A stretch of 64,000 nucleotides of DNA from NCBI GenBank assembly GCA_951812305.1, contig CATOSB010000001.1:248001-312000 (forward strand). The letters run 5' to 3'. The stretch comes from an uncultured Paracoccaceae bacterium (GTDB lineage: Bacteria > Pseudomonadota > Alphaproteobacteria > Rhodobacterales > Rhodobacteraceae). The position numbers and the translations under genes are program-made. This document shows positions 1 to 7,495 of the stretch, one piece after another. Positions within the stretch are counted from its first letter, which is position 1. Each line of letters begins with the position of its first letter. Under the pieces are notes generated by a model. That model did no database searches. It was not told the origin of the DNA and saw only the letters and a list, made by a program, of their open reading frames with translations.

Positions 1-930
1 CGCATACGGGCCGCGGCGGTCTACTGCAATGTCCAGCAGCTGATCCCCGAAGATCGGGTCTGCCAACTCCTGCGGGATCTGTTCGGAGCCACCAGCCTGT
101 GCGCGGCCAGCGTGACCAACCGGGTCAGTGGCACAGCGCAGCGTCTGAGTGGCGTGGTCGAGCACATTCGTGATACCCTCACGGGAGGCGGTGTTCGGCA
201 TCTGGACGAGACCGGGCTGCGTGTCGCCGGCAAGCTGCACTGGTTGCATACGATCTGTGATGGCGCATTCACCCACTACCGGATCGATCCCGGGCGCGGT
301 GCTGTTCCAACCTTCCTGAACGGTGGGACGATCGTCCATGATCACTGGAAATCGTATTACGCCCATATGGAGGGGGTGGACGCACACGCCCTCTGTGGGG
401 CACATCACCTGCGCGAACCGAGGGCCGTCGCCGAGATCGAAAAAGAGCCATGGGCGACAGAGTTGAGCGCGCTGCTCACCAACGCCAATCAGCTGAAGTG
501 TGCCGCGCAGGGGAGAGGCGACACCGAACTCCCGGCATCCGTTCATGAGGATATACTCGCCGAGTACATGGCAATCCTTGCCAAGGGCACAGACTTCCAT
601 GAAGGGCTGCCACCATTGGTGCCAAAAACCGGTTCTCGAGGGAGAAAGCCGCGAAGGCCGGGGCATAATCTCCTCATTCGCTTGCGAGACTTCCGCGGCG
701 ACGTCTTGCGGTTCCTTACGGATTTTGACGTCCCCTTCACCAACAATCAGGCCGAACAGGACCTGCGCATGATGAAAGTGCGTATGAAGATCCCGGGGAG
801 TTTCCGCACGATCGAGGGAGCCCGGGTCTTCGCCGACATCCGGTCCGTGATCTCCACAGCCGGAAAGCATGGGCTGAATATCCTTGAGATCATCACGGTC
901 CCACCAGCTCAGATCATCGCGCGCCTATAA
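1..930 (+). CDS. IS66-family transposase (TnpC-like), 5' end off window
   Basis: DDE transposase of the IS66 family that catalyses cut and strand transfer of the element. The reading frame is open from base 1 and runs to TAA at 928-930. About 309 residues are present, aligning without gaps to the C-terminal two thirds of the 471-residue transposase at 26542-27957. Visible motifs are LDETG (first catalytic Asp), HDHWKSYYAHM (second Asp) and NNQAEQDLRMMK (catalytic Glu). The sequence is clearly diverged from the second copy (for example EGVDAHAL versus SGVDAHAL and LREPRAV versus LRELKAI), so the two elements did not arise from one recent duplication. The N-terminal Zn-finger-like region and start codon are outside the window. 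Confidence 0.9.
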   Translation, partial: RIRAAAVYCNVQQLIPEDRVCQLLRDLFGATSLCAASVTNRVSGTAQRLSGVVEHIRDTLTGGGVRHLDETGLRVAGKLHWLHTICDGAFTHYRIDPGRGAVPTFLNGGTIVHDHWKSYYAHMEGVDAHALCGAHHLREPRAVAEIEKEPWATELSALLTNANQLKCAAQGRGDTELPASVHEDILAEYMAILAKGTDFHEGLPPLVPKTGSRGRKPRRPGHNLLIRLRDFRGDVLRFLTDFDVPFTNNQAEQDLRMMKVRMKIPGSFRTIEGARVFADIRSVISTAGKHGLNILEIITVPPAQIIARL

Positions 931-994
931 CCGGACAGCACCCACCAAAGCCCCGCTCATCTTGCTCATCTTGCAGGGGGTGCTTGGGAGTTAC
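1..994 (+). mobile_element. IS66-family (ISBst12 group) element, 3' part
   Basis: This is the right-hand portion of a single-ORF IS66-type element; its left part lies before the window. It ends with the terminal inverted repeat GGGTGCTTGGGAGTTAC at 978-994, the same end found on the complete copy at 26405-28004. The flanking target duplication cannot be tested because the left end is missing. Confidence 0.85.
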
Positions 995-1104
995 AGTTCT
1001 ATAAGTTCAGGGGTAAATTACCTTTTAGTTTCAACATGTTGTGCTGTTATAGGCAACTAATTGGGCCGGAATTGCTCTATTGTAACCTGAGTTCTGGATA
1101 AGCG

Positions 1105-1998
1105 CTATATCTGGTATTCGACCTGCCTGATTGTTTCCGGCACGGTTATGGGTCCCATTTTAACTTTGGTTTTCCCGAGCATATAGGCTGCGACACACGA
1201 GATGAGGTGTACGAATGCGTTGGCAGGCGATCTGTGTCGAGTGTGTTCCAGTCCCATGCTGGTTTTCAACTTATCGAACAGAGTTTCGATGATGAACCGC
1301 CTTCGCAACAGGATTTTGTTCAGGATTGGCAGGAGATAGTTTTTCATGTTGCGGCGAATGCCGGTGACGAGGTGGAGGCCACGCTGCCAGAGCCGTTGGA
1401 AGAGGGATTTGGAGATATAGCCCTTATCAGCAAATATTTTGCCTTCGAGGCCCGCGATCATGGCTTCAAACGGCTTTCGATCATCGACATTACCTGCCGT
1501 GATTTTGACGGCCATGATCTCCCCCTTGTTGTTGATGATTAGATGCAGTTTGAAGCCAAAGAACCAGCCCATTGTGCTGCGACCGCGCTTTGCCAGCCCC
1601 TTGAAGACCTTGTTTCGATTAATGCGGGCATTGTGGCAGACCGCGAGCTTAGTGCTGTCGGCAAAATAGACGCCGGTTTTTTCACCGCTGAAGCAGTGCA
1701 GCAGTATGCAAAACGGCACCATTAATCTTGGCATGAGGCTGACAAACCGACCATAGCTCGGGAGGTTGCCAAAGCAGTCACGGTATTTCTGCTCAACGCC
1801 ATAAATCCAATAATGTTTGAAGTCCTTGAACGGCGACAAGTGAAACAAGACCATGATGAACAGGCTCTCCCCCAGGGTCAGCTTGCCGGAGCGAAGCCTC
1901 TGACGACCCGAGGGGATCAACCGGTGGCGCTCCCAGTCCTCGTAGGTTTTTGCAAAATCATCGAGACAGACAAAAAGTGCGGTGTTAGTGATCGACAT
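1105..1998 (-). CDS. IS982-family transposase
   Basis: DDE transposase of 297 residues moving the surrounding element. I chose the Met that begins MSITNTALF; the open frame runs 14 codons further upstream but has no better start. The probable catalytic triad is visible as YFADSTKL (Asp), IFADKGYI (Asp) and IETLFDKLK (Glu), with the family's IETxFxxLK C-terminal signature. The length fits the family. It is transcribed divergently from the passenger gene across about 130 bp. It differs from the copy at 13613-14506 at one visible residue (Leu versus Pro before EGKIF). Confidence 0.92.
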   Translation of the reverse strand: MSITNTALFVCLDDFAKTYEDWERHRLIPSGRQRLRSGKLTLGESLFIMVLFHLSPFKDFKHYWIYGVEQKYRDCFGNLPSYGRFVSLMPRLMVPFCILLHCFSGEKTGVYFADSTKLAVCHNARINRNKVFKGLAKRGRSTMGWFFGFKLHLIINNKGEIMAVKITAGNVDDRKPFEAMIAGLEGKIFADKGYISKSLFQRLWQRGLHLVTGIRRNMKNYLLPILNKILLRRRFIIETLFDKLKTSMGLEHTRHRSPANAFVHLISCVAAYMLGKTKVKMGPITVPETIRQVEYQI

Positions 1999-2126
1999 GA
2001 GTGGCGGTCCATATTGTGTCGCTTTTGAACCTTGAATCATGGGGCAACGTACTTGGAAACCCCTCTCACCCCATACTAATCACGGGGGCATTCAGGCTGG
2101 TCAACACGGGGCAAAAGGTGCGCGCC

Positions 2127-2567
2127 ATGGAGAACAACTTCCCAATCAACGAAGATCTCGCTTATGAGAAGATCCGGGACCTCATGTTCGACATGATGGA
2201 AGAGGACCCCAACCGTTTCTACGCCCTCACGGATAAGCTCAATGAACTGGCTGCGCTCCCTAAAAGAACCATGACACTTGTGCTCGATCTGATGGCTGCC
2301 ACTCCCTTTCAGGTGATCATCCCGAAACACGTACGGAAAAATGACCCTGATACATTCAAAGCAGATCACGAAACCGTTTCAAATGTTCTATTTCTTGGAG
2401 AGTTTGGCGGAATTGCCGTTGAACTGGAGCCAAATGAGGCTTTGAGAGAACCGAGGATCATTTCCATAACAATGGTGGAAATCCCTCATCGCAACCCTCT
2501 GCGAAAAAGGGTCAACGAGTATCGTAAAAAACGAATCAAAAAACTACGAAAAAATTCTGTCGAGTAG
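2127..2567 (+). CDS. IS982 passenger gene, conserved hypothetical protein
   Basis: A 146-residue protein encoded inside the IS982 element, divergent from the transposase and ending 38 bp before the right terminal repeat. I place the start at MENNFPINEDLAYEK; an upstream extension is open but overlaps the transposase start region. The N-terminal half is acidic and helical (MMEEDPNRFYALTDKL); the last 25 residues are strongly basic (RKRVNEYRKKRIKKLRKN), suggesting nucleic-acid or membrane contact. No signal peptide or membrane segment is seen. I do not recognise the family. The same gene is present in the second copy at 13044-13484, which argues that it is a real part of the element and not a chance neighbour. 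Confidence 0.7.
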   Translation: MENNFPINEDLAYEKIRDLMFDMMEEDPNRFYALTDKLNELAALPKRTMTLVLDLMAATPFQVIIPKHVRKNDPDTFKADHETVSNVLFLGEFGGIAVELEPNEALREPRIISITMVEIPHRNPLRKRVNEYRKKRIKKLRKNSVE

Positions 2568-2663
2568 TGCACTGGTGACGCCAACGTCTTATCCAGAATC
2601 GGGGTTATTGTAAGCAACCGTTAGGGGTTGTTAAAAAGTGCTTATGGTGAAGACAACCAAAGT

Positions 2664-2845
2664 GGGGTCCATTAGGGCTCAGTGCAAAATACCCCTCTAA
2701 GAAAAGTAACCCGTTGTAATCAAATGATTTTTATAGCTGTGCTTTCTGCGAATTTTGTGCGCATTTGCAAGCCTCTTAATTCATTGTTTTCAAATGATTT
2801 TAAATTTCTTAACGTGGTTTTCTGCACTCAGCCTCACTCGACCCC
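2664..2845. repeat. Miniature element with Tn3-type terminal inverted repeats (TIME-like)
   Basis: The left end reads GGGGTCCATTAGGGCTCAGT and continues nearly identically to the 38-bp end of the Tn3-family transposon at 21666. The right end, read inward from 2845, is GGGGTCGAGTGAGGCTGAGT, similar along about 38 bp but with several mismatches. About 180 bp of AT-rich non-coding DNA lies between. No 5-bp target duplication is visible (AAAGT left, TATAT right). It could be a Tn3-derived miniature element or two unrelated solo ends. The repC-like gene reads 12 bases into its right end. Confidence 0.7.
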
Positions 2846-3817
2846 TATATGGCACCGGCCAGCCATGTCCGGTGCGGCGGACATATGTGGTTGTTTTTCC
2901 ACGTTTTCCACAGGCGGCTGATTCCGGGGCGGTTTTTTTTCCGCGGTCTCTTGCGCCAGTGTGGCGGTGGGATCCTGCTTTGAGGGCGACGGGGCGGGGC
3001 GGGAGCGCATGGCATGTCCTTCCTCGGCAGGGGTGGGAGTGTCGGTGGGCGGGGCGTCCTGTGCGTCCGGGCCGGTGACGGCGAGGGCGCGGCGCAGGCG
3101 GGCCTCGAGGTCCAGAAGACCCCGGTGCCAGCGCAACAGCACATCCGCCTCCGCCACGCGCGGGGAGGCGGGTCGCAGGCGCGCCTCAAGATCGGCCAGG
3201 GCCGCCTCGGCCCGGTGACGGGCCTCCCGGTCCGGAATGGCCGCGATGGTCTGGCGCAGGCGGCGGCGCGTCAGGCGCGTGTTCATCACCAGTTCAAGCC
3301 GCGCGGCCTCGGCCACGTCCGCCGCCGCCAGCCTCTCCACGAAGGCGGGGTAGTTCGCCAGCGCCGGTTCCAGTGACAGACCGCAGGACACCGGGCCGCG
3401 CCAGGGCTCGCCCGAGCGCCGGCCCCGGTAGCCGTTCTCCGCCGTGGCCCGCGCCAGAACCCCGGCGCGCTCCAGCGCAACCTCGCCGCGGCGCCACTGG
3501 CGCTCGCTCAGCCCCAGTTCGCGCGCCATGTCGCATTGCCGCCGCCAGTTGACCGGCGACCGGTCGTGCGCGTGCCAGGCGGCGCGCTCGGTCACATCCG
3601 CGATGCAGCGCCACTGCGCGATCGTGCCCTCGCCGAGGCCGCAGAGCCGCAGCCCCTTTGCGATCATCGCGATGGCGCCCGCCTTGGTCACGTCCCCCGG
3701 CAGGGCCGAATGGCGGTCCGGCTCGGGGATGAACGCCTGTATCTCATGGGAGCGGGCAGGGTCGTAGACCCCCGCCGCGGGGGTGTGGATCCGGTCTGTG
3801 TTCAGTGTCATGCGCAT
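2834..3817 (-). CDS. RepC-like replication initiator, C-terminus cut by transposon end
   Basis: A predicted cytoplasmic DNA-binding protein of about 327 residues resembling the N-terminal winged-helix domain of RepC initiators of alphaproteobacterial plasmids. Supporting stretches are LGLSERQWRRGEVALERAGVL (helix-turn-helix-like), the following basic ENGYRGRRSG, and a CGLSLEPALANYPAF segment resembling the part of RepC after the wing. The second Met (3811) has AAGGA 8 bases upstream and may be the true start. The C-terminal 50 residues are low-complexity and end inside the miniature element at 2845. No repA or repB neighbours are seen, so it may be a solo repC or a pilus-linked regulator derived from one. 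Copy 2 is at 58258-59133. Confidence 0.55.
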   Translation of the reverse strand: MRMTLNTDRIHTPAAGVYDPARSHEIQAFIPEPDRHSALPGDVTKAGAIAMIAKGLRLCGLGEGTIAQWRCIADVTERAAWHAHDRSPVNWRRQCDMARELGLSERQWRRGEVALERAGVLARATAENGYRGRRSGEPWRGPVSCGLSLEPALANYPAFVERLAAADVAEAARLELVMNTRLTRRRLRQTIAAIPDREARHRAEAALADLEARLRPASPRVAEADVLLRWHRGLLDLEARLRRALAVTGPDAQDAPPTDTPTPAEEGHAMRSRPAPSPSKQDPTATLAQETAEKKPPRNQPPVENVEKQPHMSAAPDMAGRCHIGVE

Positions 3818-3842
3818 GGTCCTTTTTGCTCATGCGCAGGCC

Positions 3843-3862
3843 TGCCGGGAGGCATCCCGGCA
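3843..3862. repeat. Hairpin whose loop is inverted in copy 2
   Basis: Perfect stem TGCCGGG / CCCGGCA with loop AGGCAT, followed by seven A residues. In copy 2 (59159 onward) the loop reads ATGCCT, the exact reverse complement, and the right stem arm is altered. It lies just upstream of the repC-like start codon, so it may act in its leader. Confidence 0.6.
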
Positions 3863-4270
3863 AAAAAATACCCTCCCGCCCCAAAAAAATGCCGTTTCGG
3901 GGTGGACAATCCGCCAGGGCCGGAGTACGAAAATCCCGACATAAGAATTACGTACTTCCAGTGTTCTGGAGGATTGGCCGCGTTGGGTATGACCTGCGCG
4001 GTCGTTTCCTTTATGGGCCCTTGTTCGGGCGGCTGCGGTGGTTGCGGGACAGATTCCTTTTCTGTATCTTGTGGCCGATGCCCTCCCTGCTACCCCAGAT
4101 AGGGGCATTGGGCAAGATTCGGATGGTGACCCGTCAGAAACGGTCAGGTCTTGTGGGGTGTCGGGGTTTTCCGGCGGGCTTGCGCGTCCTGCAACCAGTC
4201 GGTAGTCTTCAGCCCATGTGGGATATTTTTGACACCATACCAACGCGCGCGCGGCGCGCACGCATAGTGC

Positions 4271-4294
4271 GATGCTGCGATGCTGCGATGCTGC
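4271..4294 (+). repeat. Three tandem GATGCTGC octamers
   Basis: GATGCTGC is repeated exactly three times head to tail, flanked by GC-rich palindromic sequence. The same array is at 59588-59611 in copy 2. It may be an iteron-like or regulator-binding array; three short copies are weak evidence for an origin. Confidence 0.45.
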
Positions 4295-4513
4295 GCACGC
4301 GCGGGTCCGCGCGTAGTGTCAAGAGCCGGTTTCGCGAAATCTGCATGCGCGCAGGGGGCTGACTGCCGCCTGACGCCCCGGATCCGGTCCCGCAAAGCGG
4401 CCGATATTTCATCTTCGCATCTGGCATCATGGCTCCGGTATTGCGCCGAATCCCTTCCCCGTAAAGGATTTTTTTCGCGCGACCCCTTGGGGACTGCCAC
4501 GGGGAACGTTCCC

Positions 4514-5353
4514 GTGCGGCTCCTCTGCCGCGCCCTTGTGCTGCTCCTTTGGCCCGCCATATCCGCCGCCGCAGCCGACGATCTCATCCGCTGTCCCGAC
4601 TGGCAGCGCTACGCGCCCCCGGTGCACCGCGCCATCGCCGGGGACGGACAGACCCAGTCCCGGTTCGAGACCGCCGCAAAACCCGCAGAGGCAGGCGCGG
4701 AGGCCGATGCAAAGCCCGGAGCCCCGCAATCCGGCACCGGGTTTCCGGCGCGTCTCTTCAGCGCCAGGGCCACCGCTGCCACTGCCACCACACCCTCTGC
4801 ACCGCCCGCTCCCCGGAGTTGTCCCACCCACACGATCCAGCCCGGCGACACGCTCGGCGCGCTGGCCGCCCGGCATCTCGGCACCCCCGCGCGCTGGACT
4901 GAAATCGCCGCCGCCAATCCCGGCCTCGATCCGAAGCGGCTGAGGCTCGGCGCCCGAATCACCCTGCCCTGCGCAGCAGGACCGGGGCAGGGCAGGGCCT
5001 CCGTTCCCCAACCCGCCCAAACCGGGCCAGCACAGATCGGCGCGGCCCCGACCGCCATCGTGCGCACCGCTCCCGCCCCGGAGGCGGCAGCGCCACCCCC
5101 ACCTCCCCTGCCGGTCTGGACCGCACGGGCCGGCGAATATCTCGCCGATGTGCTCAAACGCTGGGGCGGGACCGCAGGCTGGACGGTGATTGTGGACAGT
5201 TCGGATGCCTGGCGCCTGCGCGTGCCCCTCCGCGTACAGGCCTCCTTCGACGACGCCGTGGGCGAGATCGTGCGCGGCCTTGCCCATGACGGGGTGCCGC
5301 CCCGCATCCGGCTCTATCCCAACAACGTTCTGCGTCTGGGAGGCCCTCTGTGA
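4514..5353 (+). CDS. pilL: PilL-like type IVb pilus protein (LysM + TcpQ-type C-terminus), copy 1
   Basis: Exported pilus assembly protein of 279 residues thought to work with the outer-membrane secretin. I chose GTG 4514 because it follows GGGGA by 8 bases and opens a signal peptide (LLCRALVLLLWPAISAAAA, residues 3-21); the longer upstream frame has no export signal at its start. After a Pro/Ala-rich stretch, a LysM peptidoglycan-binding domain lies at about residues 105-152 (HTIQPGDTLGALAARHLG ... LRLGARITLPC). Residues 200-279 resemble the TcpQ C-terminal domain (WTARAGEYLADVLKRWG, then WTVIVDSSDAW). First gene of the pilus operon; its TGA overlaps the pilN ATG (TGATG). Copy 2 at 59831-60670 is essentially identical. 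Confidence 0.75.
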   Translation: MRLLCRALVLLLWPAISAAAADDLIRCPDWQRYAPPVHRAIAGDGQTQSRFETAAKPAEAGAEADAKPGAPQSGTGFPARLFSARATAATATTPSAPPAPRSCPTHTIQPGDTLGALAARHLGTPARWTEIAAANPGLDPKRLRLGARITLPCAAGPGQGRASVPQPAQTGPAQIGAAPTAIVRTAPAPEAAAPPPPPLPVWTARAGEYLADVLKRWGGTAGWTVIVDSSDAWRLRVPLRVQASFDDAVGEIVRGLAHDGVPPRIRLYPNNVLRLGGPL

Positions 5354-6840
5354 TGCGCGGCGGTCTCATATGCGTCCTTCTCTGCGCCCTCATCATGGGG
5401 CTGGCCGCCTGTGATACCGGCATCCGCAACGATGCCGCCGAAGGGCTTGAACAGGGCCGCCGGTTGAGCGCCGCCGAGCGCGCGCGGCTCGCCGCCCAGA
5501 TGCGCGGCGAGGTTCTGCGCGAGGACCGGCCCTTTTACGGTGCCGCCGTGGAGGTCGAGCGCGGACAGGTCTCCGGCGAGCCATTGCCCAAAGCTGTCGA
5601 GGGCGCACGGGGCATTTCTCTTGCTCTCAGGGGGCAGGCCGATGTCGAGACCATCGCCGCCGCGATCACCGCCGCCACGGAAATCCCGGTCAATATCCGC
5701 ACCCGATACATCCTCGGGAGCGGCGAAGTGGTCTCTGTTCCCATCGGCACGACCATGGCGGCAAGTTACGAAGGGCCGCTCTCGGCGTTCCTTGACCGGC
5801 TTGGCGCGCGTATGGATATCGCCTGGTCCTATGACGGGCCGGGCGGCGGCGTCATCACCATCGACCGCATGACGCGCAAGACCTGGCGGCTGGCGCTGCC
5901 CACCGGCACGACAGAAATGACCGACGCCACCGACAGCGGTGTGACCGTCTCCACCACCCGCACGCTCGACCCCTGGGCCGAGCTTGAGCAGCACCTCACT
6001 CCACTGGCGCCATCCCCGGCCCGGCTGACGCTCTCCCCGCAATCGGGCCGGGTCGAGGTCTTCGGCCCGCCCTCGGTTCTCAAGGCCGTCGGCGAAGTGC
6101 TGGACGACGTGGCCGCAACAGCAGCGATGCGCATCGGGCTCGAGGTGGCGGTGTATTTCGTGGACACGGATCGCGCCGACACGTTCGGGATCGGGGTCGA
6201 CTTCTCGACCGGGATCGGTGCAGGCATTGCAACGCTCACCGCCGCCGCCGGTGGTGATGCCCCGCGCGGGCTGGTGATTCGGCGTGGGGTAAACGAGATC
6301 AATTTCCGCGCACTGGCGCGCGACAGATCTGTCGTTGATTACCGGCTCGCCTCCACCGTGGCGCAATCGGGCGCGGTCTCCCCCATCGCGCTCACCGAAG
6401 AGCGCAGCTATCTCCGCAGCACCACCACCGAAACGGACAAGGACACCGGGGACGTAACGAAAAGCCACGAGATCGACGTGTTGGAAACCGGGCTCAGCCT
6501 GACCGTGCTGCCGCGGCTTGCCGGCCCGCGCCGGATTCAACTGGCCCTCACGCTGAGCCAACGGGCCTTTCGCGGCTTTGACCCGGAGGTCAAAGCTGAC
6601 ACCGGCGGTATCCAGGCCCCCACCGTCGACAGCCGCGCCATCCGCAACCAGACGGTGCTGGCCCCCGGCGAGACACTGGTGCTCTCGGGCTATGAGCAGG
6701 ATGTCTCCGAAGCGGGCGACAGCGGCCTCGGGATCTTCCGCACCATCGGTCTCGGCGGGTCGAGCGAGGCCAACCGCCGCAAGATCCGCATGGTGATCCT
6801 CGTGCGCCCGACGCTCATTCCATCGGGAGGCCGTGGATGA
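5353..6840 (+). CDS. pilN: PilN-family lipoprotein secretin, copy 1
   Basis: Outer-membrane secretin ring of the type IVb pilus, 495 residues. A lipoprotein signal with lipobox LAAC places the acylated cysteine at residue 20. N-domains follow (DVETIAAAITAATEIPVNIR, then a second segment ending GGGVITIDRM), and the C-terminal half is secretin-like (GLEVAVYFVDTDRADTFGIGVDF; LTVLPRL; NQTVLAPGETLVLSGYEQ; IRMVILVRPTLIPSG), with the VLAPGETLVLSG and closing I/VxVRPT motifs typical of secretins. The length matches PilN/BfpB/TcpC proteins. The ATG overlaps the pilL stop. In copy 1 the 3' end is separated from pilO by a 659-bp insert; in copy 2 (60670-62157) pilN and pilO overlap directly. Confidence 0.88.
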   Translation: MRGGLICVLLCALIMGLAACDTGIRNDAAEGLEQGRRLSAAERARLAAQMRGEVLREDRPFYGAAVEVERGQVSGEPLPKAVEGARGISLALRGQADVETIAAAITAATEIPVNIRTRYILGSGEVVSVPIGTTMAASYEGPLSAFLDRLGARMDIAWSYDGPGGGVITIDRMTRKTWRLALPTGTTEMTDATDSGVTVSTTRTLDPWAELEQHLTPLAPSPARLTLSPQSGRVEVFGPPSVLKAVGEVLDDVAATAAMRIGLEVAVYFVDTDRADTFGIGVDFSTGIGAGIATLTAAAGGDAPRGLVIRRGVNEINFRALARDRSVVDYRLASTVAQSGAVSPIALTEERSYLRSTTTETDKDTGDVTKSHEIDVLETGLSLTVLPRLAGPRRIQLALTLSQRAFRGFDPEVKADTGGIQAPTVDSRAIRNQTVLAPGETLVLSGYEQDVSEAGDSGLGIFRTIGLGGSSEANRRKIRMVILVRPTLIPSGGRG

Positions 6841-7489
6841 TGGCGGTCTTCACATATTCCAGGTCAGGCCGCAGCCCGCAGCGGTTCTTCGCTATAGAGC
6901 CAGAGAAGGTTGTCCTCGTCGATCTGACGGGCCATATGCGGCAAAAACCCATATATCGTTTCCTGGTTCGACTGAGACTGCGTCCGCTGCCTCTCCCTTC
7001 CGGTCGAACGCGGATGCAGTCACGTCGGGCCTCAATGATTCCAGGAAACGCTGTAATGCGTGCAGGCATAATGCCTCAGCGCATCTATGCCACCATAACA
7101 GCAATAACCCTCGTCAAAAGACAGGCGATAGCCCCGAAGCGTCAACCAGTGATGCGGCATGCGGAAGTTGGCGCAAAAGAGCGCCATCTCGACCATTTCC
7201 CGGTCGCAAACCTTCTCCGCTTTTTCGACCGCGCTTTCCCAGGCACGCGACGGAAACCACGCTTCATCCGCCGTCTTGCAGGCCTGCCGGAAATATTGCG
7301 TCTCGGAACAAATCCGCCGCAACCAGTGGGTTCGCACTGGGCCATTTACATAGCCAAAAAGCGCCATGACAGAATCCTTCGTGTTGTTTCTTGTAAACTC
7401 AGTATGAAGGACGGTGCGGCATTGCGCGACCACGCGATGCCGCACCACAAGCTCACCATCCCGTGCCCGACACTCATCCCATCGGGAGG
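6831..7489. other. 659-bp cassette between pilN and pilO, flanked by 24-bp direct repeats
   Basis: The 24 bases at 6807-6830 (CCCGACGCTCATTCCATCGG, then GAGG) recur at 7466-7489 with two differences. Copy 2 of the locus has a single version of this repeat and nothing between pilN and pilO. The insert has a different base composition and one plausible reverse-strand gene (7032-7367). A second reverse frame ending at 6864 (start MARQIDEDNLLWLY, 6935) may be the end of another small gene. No transposase or inverted repeats are seen. Confidence 0.7.
7032..7367 (-). CDS. Hypothetical protein, 111 aa, in the pilN-pilO cassette
   Basis: Predicted soluble protein beginning MALFGYVNGPVRTHWLRRI, with GAAGGA 7 bases before the ATG at 7367. 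It is rich in Trp, Tyr, His and Cys (seven Cys), with a central Glu/Lys-rich helix (WESAVEKAEKVCDREMVEMAL). No signal peptide, membrane segment or recognised domain is seen. It runs against the pilus operon and is absent from copy 2, so it is not needed for the pilus. I do not know its function. Confidence 0.45.
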   Translation of the reverse strand: MALFGYVNGPVRTHWLRRICSETQYFRQACKTADEAWFPSRAWESAVEKAEKVCDREMVEMALFCANFRMPHHWLTLRGYRLSFDEGYCCYGGIDALRHYACTHYSVSWNH

Positions 7490-7495
7490 GTGCGG

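Larger units (their letters stand above)
1085..2605. mobile_element. IS982-family element, copy 1, with passenger gene
   Basis: A 1521-bp element with imperfect terminal repeats ACCTGAGTTCTGGATAAG (left) and ACCCCGATTCTGGATAAG (right, read inward). It is flanked by a 7-bp direct repeat TATTGTA at 1078-1084 and 2606-2612, a good target-site duplication. It carries a leftward transposase and a divergent non-transposase gene. A second copy at 13006-14526 lies in the opposite orientation and is almost identical. IS982 elements of the family are normally about 1 kb with one gene, so the extra 500 bp is unusual. Confidence 0.93.
3818..4513. other. Divergent intergenic region between repC-like gene and pilL
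   Basis: About 700 bp with no convincing gene, kept almost unchanged in copy 2 (59134-59830). It holds a perfect hairpin (stem TGCCGGG, 3843-3862), three tandem GATGCTGC octamers, GC-alternating palindromic stretches around 4247-4320, and the start region of pilL. It is the likely control region for both divergent genes and a candidate replication origin if the repC-like gene is an initiator. No sigma-70 promoter could be assigned with confidence. Confidence 0.5.

Noticed and set aside
5314..6561. 415-codon reverse open frame across pilN (and its twin at 60631-61878)
   Set aside because: High GC leaves long antisense frames open; composition is Gly/Arg/His-rich without domain features, while the forward frame encodes a clear secretin.
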